From: Conidiobolus incongruus B7586
Lineage: Eukaryota > Entomophthoromycota > Entomophthoromycetes > Entomophthorales > Conidiobolaceae
DNA length: 35,542 bases
Assembly (NCBI GenBank): GCA_000697335.1
Contig: JNEM01014479.1
Coordinates: 1-35,542, forward strand
Direction of reading: 5' to 3'
Each line of letters starts with the position of its first letter. Position 1 is the first letter of the stretch. Below the pieces are notes generated by a model that ran no database searches, had not been told where the DNA came from, and was given only the letters and a program-made list of their open reading frames with translations. Below, piece after piece: positions 23,304 to 32,360 of the stretch. Position numbers and translations under genes: made by a program.

Positions 23304-23386
23304 TACCTGAATTTTTTTAAATCAAGATAAAATTTTTAACTTATTGAAAAAAAATTGAATAATGATTCATGTACAAATTAACCTGT

Positions 23387-23393
23387 ATTTATA
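23387..23393 (-). promoter_or_regulatory. TATA box of M28 gene 22203-23303
   Basis: It reads TATAAAT on the minus strand within tgtataaatacagg, 84-90 nt upstream of the ATG. It sits in a less monotonous context than most TA-rich matches here. Confidence 0.45.
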
Positions 23394-24757
23394 CATAAAA
23401 ACACCAAATTCGAGCTTAATAGATCTAATTGCGTGATTGATATATGCACAATAAAATTCTTAAATAATTACACCAATATTATTTTTGGGTAATTCTAACA
23501 CGTTCACAACAAATTTCTAAATCTATATTAATTAAAACAATGTGAAAAAAACTTAAATTCATTATTATTCAATATAATTAGATAAAATTATACTTATATT
23601 GTGTCATTTTTTATAAACACTTTAAAGAATATATAATCTTGCAACTTTAATATCAAATGATGTAATATAGTTTCTTTATTTCATATATATTAATATTTAA
23701 TGGATTATATTTTCCTAGATTTTAGAATTGAATTGTAATAAAATTAATTAATTTCAATTTATTATTCAGATACCCTATATAATTTGAATAAAATATTCAC
23801 AGATTGTTCAATATAATCTTAAAAAACCATACTAATTAAATTTTGTTGATACGAATTAATTTATTCAACAAAATTGAAAATTATTATTTTAAGTTATATT
23901 AATATAGTATTGAAAATTGAGATACTGTTTTTATAGTAGGCTAAATGGTCTATTATTCAAATAATAACGAGATCAAATATTTTTGATAACTAGAAATTAA
24001 TAATGGATTTCGGATTTTTAATCAATACATTTTTATTAATTGTGATTACTCACAAGTTTGATGACTAGATATTTAACTCAAAAAATAATTTGAACAATTT
24101 GTAAAATATATTGAATATTGATAGTAATCTCCTTTTTATGTTGACATATTAGTTAATCAACAAATTGTATCAATCATTTATTTTTCAAAATTATAATATT
24201 TGGCTTGTAATATAAGATATATTAATGGATTTTATTTACATTAAAACTTTGTTTTCATTTTCCATATTAATTATATTATTTAGTAATAGGTAATTTTATG
24301 AACTATTAAAATATTGCATTGAATTATAACTATGAGATAATGAATATTTTCAAATATTGATTAAAAATTTCTATAATATAATAATAAATGTAAAATATTG
24401 TTTAAGATTAAAATGTATATTAAAACTTATAGAATATTTCATAATTAACTCAAAGATTATTAAGTATATAATATTTACTACAATATCTAAATTTTTCAAG
24501 CAAAATCATTTAAAAATTTTTACTAAAATAAAGTTATTAAATTTTGTACTAGTATAAAATATTTAAATCATATTTCATTAAACATATCTTGTTTAATTTT
24601 AATAAGTATATTCAATTTATATTATAAATCAGTAATATTAAATATATTTTTAATTTTTTCGAATAGAATCTTTAATATTATAACTTATTATAACTATCAG
24701 ATATTATGTTCTTATATTATATGTATGTATAATAGATAAAGATTGTATAATTCAAGG

Positions 24758-24763
24758 TTTATT
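24758..24763 (-). terminator. Polyadenylation signal of M28 gene 24808-25893
   Basis: AATAAA on the minus strand, 45 nt after the stop codon, at almost the same distance as in the neighbouring paralogue. Confidence 0.5.
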
Positions 24764-24807
24764 TAAATAAATAGTTATATAATTGTCTATTGAACAATCT
24801 TATGTAC

Positions 24808-25893
24808 TTAATGAGAGGGTTCAGCAATTTCAACCAAGTAACCAGTGGCAATCTTGGTATATTCTAACCAGTTCTTGAAGTCGACCTTGTCAATGGTGTC
24901 TTGCTCAGTGTGAATAAGAGGTTGAGCAACATCTTCGAAGGCAAATGCAGATCTGTAGCCTTGTTCATTCCAAGAAGCGTGATCAGAGCATCCATAATTG
25001 CATTTTCCATCAACCCACCAATATTCAGTGTAAGATTCAACAAGTCTTTTAATGAAAGTATTCAATTGGGGATCAGTGTAATCATTAATAATTCTAACTT
25101 GTCTTCTAGCTGAGTGACCATTCATATCAGCTTGTAATTGTGTGACAACATTTTTGCCTTCTCTGCGATAAGTTTGAGCAATATCACGAGATCCTCTAAG
25201 ACCAACTTCTTCAGCAGCGTACCATTGGAATTCAACAGTTCTCTTAGGCTTGAAGCCAATTCTGGTCAAAGCACGGAAAGCTTCAATCAAAGTAGTGGAG
25301 CCGGTAGCATCATCATCAGCACCAGGTGCACGGCCCAACCACCTAGAGGTCCTGTTAATGGAATCTAAATGACCTCCAAGAACAACGATTTGATCTGGAT
25401 ATTTAGAACCCTCAATACGAGCAATGACACTAGGTTGGGGCCAGGTGTGGTTGAAAAAGCGAACTGAAGCACCTTTACCATATCTTCTGGCAACTTCAGA
25501 AGCTTGGCTATGAATCCACTCAGCAGCATTGACACCATTAGTAGTGTTGAAATAACGATTATGATAGCTAGATAATTTTGTAATGAATTGTCTTGCACGA
25601 TCCTGGCTAAGTTGCTGAATAGCAGCTCCAGCAACATCCCAATATTGAGTATCAGTGGGGACTTCAAAGTCATCTTGAATAGTGGGAAGGGCAGCAGAAC
25701 GGGCCAATGGTTTATCATCAGTGACGTCAACAAAGTGAATATTGTCTTCAATGAGCTTGGAGACCTGAGCTTCGGAATACCATTGAGGTTCTTGATCCTT
25801 GGCAAATTTTAATAATCTTCTATCCTCAGAAGACTGAGCAGAAATGCTTAATAAAGAGAAAGTAATGGAAAAGAGAGCGTATGAAAGTTTCAT
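24808..25893 (-). CDS. Secreted leucine aminopeptidase, M28 family (intact)
   Basis: This 361-residue secreted zinc exopeptidase has a signal peptide at ~1-19 (YALFSITFSLLSISA), a propeptide to about residue 88, then the catalytic domain. Zinc ligands are H175 and D177 (GGHLDS), bridging D194 (GADDDATG), E229 with general base E228 (YAAEE), D256 (QADMNGH) and H328 (LIHTEQD). The cysteine pair is C298-C302 (CNYGC), the standard spacing next to SDHASW. It is clearly paralogous to 22203-23303 along its whole length, differing mainly in the propeptide and around the cysteine loop. There is no intron. A TATAAAT box is at 25944-25950. The dead gene at 15906-16987 shares its EGSKY stretch and short loop. 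Confidence 0.95.
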   Translation of the reverse strand: MKLSYALFSITFSLLSISAQSSEDRRLLKFAKDQEPQWYSEAQVSKLIEDNIHFVDVTDDKPLARSAALPTIQDDFEVPTDTQYWDVAGAAIQQLSQDRARQFITKLSSYHNRYFNTTNGVNAAEWIHSQASEVARRYGKGASVRFFNHTWPQPSVIARIEGSKYPDQIVVLGGHLDSINRTSRWLGRAPGADDDATGSTTLIEAFRALTRIGFKPKRTVEFQWYAAEEVGLRGSRDIAQTYRREGKNVVTQLQADMNGHSARRQVRIINDYTDPQLNTFIKRLVESYTEYWWVDGKCNYGCSDHASWNEQGYRSAFAFEDVAQPLIHTEQDTIDKVDFKNWLEYTKIATGYLVEIAEPSH

Positions 25894-28029
25894 TTTCTTA
25901 ATATTAGTTAATATCCAAGTACTTGACTTTATTATATTGTGATATTTATATTAATACAATTTTCTCAAAGAACAAAACTCCAATTACATACTAATATTAT
26001 TCAATATCTGTATTATATACTGCTGGTATATCATTCTTATTAAGATTATTATTTTATAATGATTTATAATTTTTTAATTATATAATTTTAAAGAATAATT
26101 AAGAATAATTTAATGAGAAAATAAATTGAGGATCATAAAATTAAATTATCAAAACTTAAATTCAAATAATTGTTAATAAAATAATTAAATTAATTTATTA
26201 ATTAATATAAGGTCATAAACTATCAATTAAATGTTTCTAAATTCTACGAATTTATATTTTAAATATTAAATAATAGCCAAAAAAGAATAAAAATAGATGA
26301 TGAAATGAAATGTGATATAGGTTCATAAACAATGTGATCTAATCACTCGTGATTTTATCATTAAATGGAGAAATGTGACTAAGTAGTTTTATGTTACACG
26401 AATATCCAGAATAACATAATTTAACTAAAAGAAATAATAAATTATTCAAATAGAAATAGCTTTTGAATTAGGAGTTTTCTAATCAGATAAATTATTGTAA
26501 AAAATATTAGAAAAATAAATGTAGTTCTCATAAATCTAAAGAATCAATAGTTCATTAGCAACTACAGAAATTTAAGTAATATATATACACCTTTTCTAAA
26601 TAATATACTTCTATCATTTTTCAGGTAATGAATGAATAATCAAATGTAAAGATTCTGCTAACAACTATTTAGTTGGTCGAAATGATCAAAACAATCACTT
26701 ATATATTTTATAAAATATCAAATTTTTTCAAAGTATATAAAGTAAAAAAATTTCAATCTAAAATGATGATATCTTCAAAATATAAGGTATTATGAAATTA
26801 AGTATAGTCATATAATTTATATAAATGTGATTTTATTATATTTTTAAATTTTAGATATCTTTTTATTTATTTAATGATGAAATCTTTTTTTTTAAAATAA
26901 TAATTCAACAATTCAAAAATTTACAATTTTACTAATGTAATTTGACGAGGCAGAACTTGTGTTATAACTAAATATTAGCAACAATATATCAATTAATATT
27001 AACAATTAATATTTGCAAATTATCAGAGTCATATATCTATTAGATATTAAATTCCACTAACTTTGATTATAATTCATTATATTTCCTGTAGAAAAATGAT
27101 AATCTTCAATAATTTAAGATTTGAATGCATTACTTTATTTGTATAATACATCAATCATTATTATTATTTTTATTACTATTATCATGTATACATTCACAAT
27201 TTTATTTAATCAATCATATAACTTATTAAGCTTATTAATTTATTACTTTTTTACATAATATTTATAATTTATAATCAATTTATAAAAATTAACATTTCCA
27301 AATAATAATAATTTTGAAATTTTTAAACTTTATAATATCAAATGATTTTAAATATTATAACTAATAACTTATTAAATCTTTATATTTGATAAATATTGTC
27401 AAATCAGGTTATTCAAAGATGTTAGATTTTCAAATTATTTACATATTATATTGCTATTTTCCACATATTTATTAAATGTACTCTAAGTTAATAGTATCAA
27501 TATTTAATTGGTTAAATTATTTTTGACTAAACCAATATAAGCTAATTTCAATAGGACATTGAGAAAATTAAAAATGTTAAATTGGAATTAATAAATTCAA
27601 AAGATTCAATTAGTTATTATTATAATTTTTAAATTTGAAATATTAATAAAAATATTACTAGTTGAAGGATTATGTATATTTTAATCATAAAATCTATTCA
27701 AGTATTAAAATATTCAATATATTTGACTTTATTATATTTTTAATTTTTTTTAAATTGAAATATTTTGTAATTGAAATATATCATCTCACATTTCTATCTA
27801 TAATTGTAATTTGTTAGCAATTATCATAGGTATAAAAAATATTTATATTGATAATAATTGAAAATTGGTAATAATTAAAAAACCTTATCAATGAATTATT
27901 TATTGTTATATCATTTTATGTATACAACTGTTGATTATATCAATTTCTTCTATATTATATGTGATGTTCAAATATATCATAAATATTAAGATGTATCGTT
28001 ACAAAAAATTGAAATCTTAATACAAATAA
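25894..28029. other. Long AT-rich spacer
   Basis: Its left end is the promoter of the M28 gene. The rest shows no gene, RNA or recognisable repeat. Scattered less AT-rich patches (about 26310-26420) have no sustained frame. Confidence 0.55.
25944..25950 (-). promoter_or_regulatory. TATA box of M28 gene 24808-25893
   Basis: It reads TATAAAT on the minus strand, 51-57 nt before the ATG. It is the same heptamer as in front of the tandem paralogue, at a shorter distance. Confidence 0.4.
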
Positions 28030-28490
28030 TTGTCCAAAGCGTCAGGCGTTAACGTTTACAACAATGGGTTTTACGAGCTTAAACGGGGAATCGCCAGTGG
28101 TAAATGATAAATTACCACAGAATTAAGGGAAATTATTGGGGTTCATCAAAGTAGGTGAAAATGACTTGCTATGAATTGGGTTCTTTGAATAAAGTAAATA
28201 TCTCATGCTCGTCACAACTCAATACTTTTGTGAGGGTTACAAGAAAAACTTAGAGACTGTATACTTTTGAAAATGAAGATAGAAGATATGTTTATTAGTT
28301 TGCTTATAATAATCTTATATTAGGTTCCATTGTTGATTTTTGTGGACATGAATGACTTACAGGCAGAAAATAATAGGATCAACTAGTTTATGGAATGTGA
28401 TAACTCTAATGTGACTTCTTGAATCCTGCAGTAATCAGTTTCTTGAGTAATTGACAGGATTATTCTCCATCAAAAGTCAAAGATATGGAT
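28030..28490 (+). pseudogene. Unassigned gene relic
   Basis: A 460-bp island of more balanced composition inside very AT-rich DNA. One plus frame shows protein-like stretches broken by stops: KGNYWGSSK, then SSQLNTFVRVTRKT, YTFENEDRRYVY, NNLILGSIVDFCGHE and SPSKVKDMDFLIN. I do not recognise the family. The composition and the long near-open frame argue for a decayed gene and against a random patch, but the true strand is not certain: part of the minus strand (28050-28180) is open too. Confidence 0.4.
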
Positions 28491-29317
28491 TTTCTAATTA
28501 ATTTAAATACTTTCTTTCTGTTGAATATTATTTGAAAGTAATATATTTGATAAATTTGAAAATTATATATTATTAGGAAATTGGTTTGAAATTCAATATA
28601 TTAAATAATATAACTAAAATAATAGAAATTTGAAAATTATCAAATATTAATAATTATACAAATTTATTAAATTCATATCATTTTTTTACTTTTATATTTG
28701 AGTTTTTGATGTTCAATATTTTTAATATTAATATTTAAAATTCAATTAATTTATAAAATATATCTCCATATAATATTAATAACAGCTATAATAGATTTAT
28801 AGATTAATTTTGAAGGTTTTATAACTATATAGTTTAAATGTTATCAAACATTCCTGTATTAATTAAAATATGAGCTATGAATTCGAATTCATATTTATAA
28901 ATGGTTTTCTTTCAACAATTAAATGGATATTTATGAGCATAATTTAAATATATTATTTTTTTAGTTTTTCAAATTTTGAATATATTGCATATTTTTAGCT
29001 ATTTTGAAACTATATTTTCTATAATTATAGGTAATTGTGGTTTACTGAAATATATCAAATGTTTGATTCCAAGGGATAGATCATTAAATTACTCCTTCAA
29101 CATTCAAACTGAGATGTAAAAGTACATTTCGAGAGTTTATTGTAGGAGGCATTTCCATTAACATCCACTCTCCTTCCTAACTTACTTGGGTTCAAAAGGT
29201 ATTTATTGTTTGTTGTAAAGATAGAAAGTATTGAATATATATATTCACTCATTTTTTATACTCTCAGTATAAGCTAATTTATTCGTAATCTAATTTGTTT
29301 CTTTTGTAATTGTCATT
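28491..29317. other. Spacer and promoter region of 29318 gene
   Basis: It is AT-rich up to about 29040. The last 250 bp are less biased and contain short C/T-rich pieces typical of the upstream regions of live genes in this window. Confidence 0.5.
29268..29273 (+). promoter_or_regulatory. TATA-like box of 29318 gene
   Basis: TATAAG within ctctcagtataagc, 45 nt before the ATG. A second candidate (ttttttatactctc) lies about 15 nt further upstream. The assignment is tentative. Confidence 0.3.
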
Positions 29318-30235
29318 ATGAACACCATCAATTTAATTAAATTCATTTTGATTGGACAAGTTTATGGAAGTTATCAGGTTCAAGTACCTGTGATTACAGG
29401 CTATCCTACTGCATCTCAACCTGTCCAGCAGCCCACCCAGCAGCCTGTTCCAGTTCATTATCCAGTTCCTGCACATCAAAATCGTCTCAATGGAAATGGT
29501 AAATGTCACAGAGTGACTAAAGTTTTTGATATTTGTGAAAACGATCTCTTTCCTCCAATTTACTTCCCAGTTTATGAGGATCGCAATCGAAATATCAGAT
29601 ATAACAACGGCTTACCCACTGTCTATATTACATTACCTTGCGGTGCTCCTATACCCACTGCGCACCCTATTCATCATCAGCCTATCCCACCCACAACTAC
29701 TCCCATCAAGGCAGTTATTCCAACTAGTGCAGTTATTCCAGCTACCACTCCCTGCACTACGTTCACTCACAAAATTACTTCTGTGGTTTATAAAACAGCT
29801 GAAACTACTCCATGTACAACCCGCAATCAAGTTGTCGTTATAGCAACAACTACTAATCATGCTGTTCCAACTTATCATGTAGTAACTACAACCCCTTGCA
29901 CTACTACCGCTACCAGCCCACACTTGACTCATTATCATACCCGTCCCACTGCTGCAGTTAGCACTCCATGCACCATTACCAGTACTAAAGCTAGCGTAGT
30001 CAATTATCAAACACATCCTACAACTACTACCACTACCTCATGTACTACTCCCACCACTAAAGCAAGTGTAATTAACTATCACACTTATCCTACCACTACT
30101 ACTACCACTCCTTGCACTACCACCACAACTACAGCTCCTTATTTAATTAATTATAATACTCAAACTCATCAAAATCACTATCCAACACAACCCATGAAAT
30201 ATGATCAAGTACCTGTCTCCACCAAAGCATATTAA
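29318..30235 (+). CDS. Secreted Thr/Pro-rich repeat protein with KCxxVTKVxxxCE motif
   Basis: A 305-residue protein of unknown function, probably secreted and heavily O-glycosylated. Residues 1-18 resemble a signal peptide (LIKFILIGQVYG). A Gln/Pro/Val-rich stretch follows, then KCHRVTKVFDICEND at 62-76 with C63 and C73, and C108 shortly after. From about residue 125 the chain is mucin-like and rich in Thr, with a TTPCTT-type motif whose cysteines fall at 146, 166, 194, 218, 242 and 266. The last four are exactly 24 residues apart. Copies include VxNYxTxPTTTTTT. There is no GPI-anchor tail or membrane segment; it ends STKAY. The cysteine motif and TTPC repeats recur in the gene at 32361, so the two are paralogues in direct orientation. 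A cell-wall or surface role is inference. AATAAA lies 50 nt after the stop. Confidence 0.85.
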   Translation: MNTINLIKFILIGQVYGSYQVQVPVITGYPTASQPVQQPTQQPVPVHYPVPAHQNRLNGNGKCHRVTKVFDICENDLFPPIYFPVYEDRNRNIRYNNGLPTVYITLPCGAPIPTAHPIHHQPIPPTTTPIKAVIPTSAVIPATTPCTTFTHKITSVVYKTAETTPCTTRNQVVVIATTTNHAVPTYHVVTTTPCTTTATSPHLTHYHTRPTAAVSTPCTITSTKASVVNYQTHPTTTTTTSCTTPTTKASVINYHTYPTTTTTTPCTTTTTTAPYLINYNTQTHQNHYPTQPMKYDQVPVSTKAY

Positions 30236-30284
30236 CAGTTACCAGAATTATCTATTAATCACTTTAATTAATTATATTAAGTTT

Positions 30285-30290
30285 AATAAA
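30285..30290 (+). terminator. Polyadenylation signal of 29318 gene
   Basis: AATAAA, 50 nt after the stop codon, in sequence that is otherwise TTAAT-rich. Confidence 0.45.
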
Positions 30291-32193
30291 TCATGTCTTA
30301 TTGATTAAATAATTTTAGTACGAGAATGAATGAACTAATATAGAATAGGTTAAAATCGAATTAATATAATTAAGATTTAATAACAAGTTAGTTAAATTGA
30401 TAAATTGATAATCAATTTAAAATTTTTAAAGAATATTAAATTGGAGAATTTTATCCAATTTAATTTTAATTTAAATTTATTAATAAAATTTTATTCTAAG
30501 TTTTTTTTATAATTATTATTTTTATAAATTAATAGTTATTAAATTTAATTAAAGAATATTTAAGTTGTATCAACGTAGAATTCCTCTATGATATATTATA
30601 TATTCAGGTTTATATAATTGTTATTCAAAGATATTAGTTTGTTTAAATTTAAATATGTAGTTTATATTATTATGTTTTCAATAATTTTTTTTCTAAATAA
30701 TATTAATCTATAATTGTATCTGAATGAATTATGAAAAAAAATTATAAATTTTATATAAAAACACCGATATTTCAAGATATATTTCATATATTTCATATAT
30801 CTACTATCTCTATCATATTTTTAAATTTAAATTTTTATCATTTGTTTTTTATTAATATATAAAGATTACTGAATAATAATAATTGATCAATATTTTTAAT
30901 AATTTTAATTTTATATTGTTATGTGTTAATTTATATCATATCACAATAAGTAAGAAGATTATCAGTATATTTATCTGTATTTGGAATTTGTTATACTTTG
31001 CAATACATAAAGGATGTTGAGTTGATATCTGATGTTTTCAAATGTAGTTTAATGCTTTCACAGCTCTACTTGTATTATTTTCCCCTATCATTACAATTAA
31101 AGCAATTTTTCCCTAATATTGGAATTTGAGAACAACGCATACGCTACATTGTTTTATTGCTTTATTGTTTTTCAAGATATTAGAATTTTTAAAAATTATT
31201 TAAATAATTTAAACTGATTATTAGTTTTGAACTTATATAATGAATATTTCAAAAGTTATAAATTATTAGATAAAATCAATTTTCAGAGTTTATTAAATTT
31301 ATATATTTGAAAAATTAATAATAAATTCTTTAGTCATTGTATATAATTCGAGATTTAAGTTGTTAAAGTAGTATCAAATATATTCGATTCAAATTTAATT
31401 ATGGTCAAATAAAAATATTTTTATCAAAACTATATACATATAAAATTTAAAAAATAAATTCTATTATAATAATTATTAGTATATTGTTAAAGCAGTATGA
31501 TTTAGACTTCATATCATTTTACAAACTTATGATCATAACTTACAATACACTTATATTATAAATACAGATAATAAATGCTGGTTGGAGATGGATTTTCAGA
31601 AAACAAATTTTATAAATGAAACTGTTAAATAGAGCTATGATTTATCTTCAATAGTATGATTGCTAATGATTAATCAAAATATCACAATCAGTTAATAAAT
31701 TGAAAACGTCATATTAATGCTGAGTTCTGAATACTAACTTCTTATTACATATATAACGGAATATATCATTATTAATCTTCCATATGAAGATAGTATAAAA
31801 CAAATTAAAATTAGAGTGTTTTATAGTGGTTATTATGTATTTATTCTCCTATTTAATAGTAGGAGTAGTTCATCATTGATTTTAATCCTTTTATTTGTTT
31901 AAATTTTCAGATTTTTTAGCATTGAATCTATATTCAAATTTTGTTTTCTTGGTTAACAAATTTTTCCTGATGATTGGATTGAAAAAGTAATTGGACCAAT
32001 TAAATGCTTCAATCAAAAGGAGAGTATTTGGATTCGTGAAAGCAAAAAGGGACAGATGGTCAAAGCAAGGAGTTGAAGGTATGAGAATATTTCGAAAATG
32101 CTACTAAATTACCCCACATTTCTCGACAATCGATTTATAGGCACCCCGCTACTCTAAAGAAAGGAGTATATACTAACCTTTAAAGATTCATTT

Positions 32194-32202
32194 TATATAT
32201 AA
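32194..32202 (+). promoter_or_regulatory. TATA box of 32361 gene
   Basis: TATATATAA followed by GCG, about 160 nt before the ATG, within the less AT-rich upstream region. The intervening sequence would be a leader with several C/T-rich pieces. Confidence 0.4.
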
Positions 32203-32360
32203 GCGTATGGATTTCCTTGTGATTTACTAAGATCTGAGTGATTTCGATATAAGTCATCTTTTTAGTTATCTTCAACCTAACACTGGCTGTTCTTTGATTG
32301 ACTAAAAAGAATAATTAAATTCACTAAAAATTCCATATTTTTAATTCTTAATTTAACTCA

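Larger units (their letters stand above)
23304..24807. other. Spacer between tandem M28 genes
   Basis: It holds the promoter of the 22203-23303 gene at its left end and the 3' flank of 24808-25893 at its right end. The 66-codon open stretch at 24357-24557 is nearly all A/T codons and is not considered a gene. Confidence 0.55.
30236..32360. other. Spacer and upstream region of 32361 gene
   Basis: It is AT-rich and gene-free. The final 350 bp (from about 31980) are distinctly less AT-rich and include a C-rich patch at 32110-32160. They probably hold the promoter of the repeat-protein gene. Confidence 0.55.

Noticed and set aside
24357-24557. 66-codon plus-strand open frame between the tandem M28 genes
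   Set aside because: Composition equals that of the spacer and codons are almost exclusively A/T.
29633-30016. 127-codon open frame antisense to the Thr-rich gene
   Set aside because: It is a by-product of repeated ACT/ACC codons, which read as open sequence on the other strand; the plus frame has the signal peptide and the paralogue.
18243-32168. Recurring AAAGGAG(G)TATA motif at about 18246, 20680 and 32157
   Set aside because: Three scattered short matches without shared context; a related string inside repeat A suggests chance or repeat debris.
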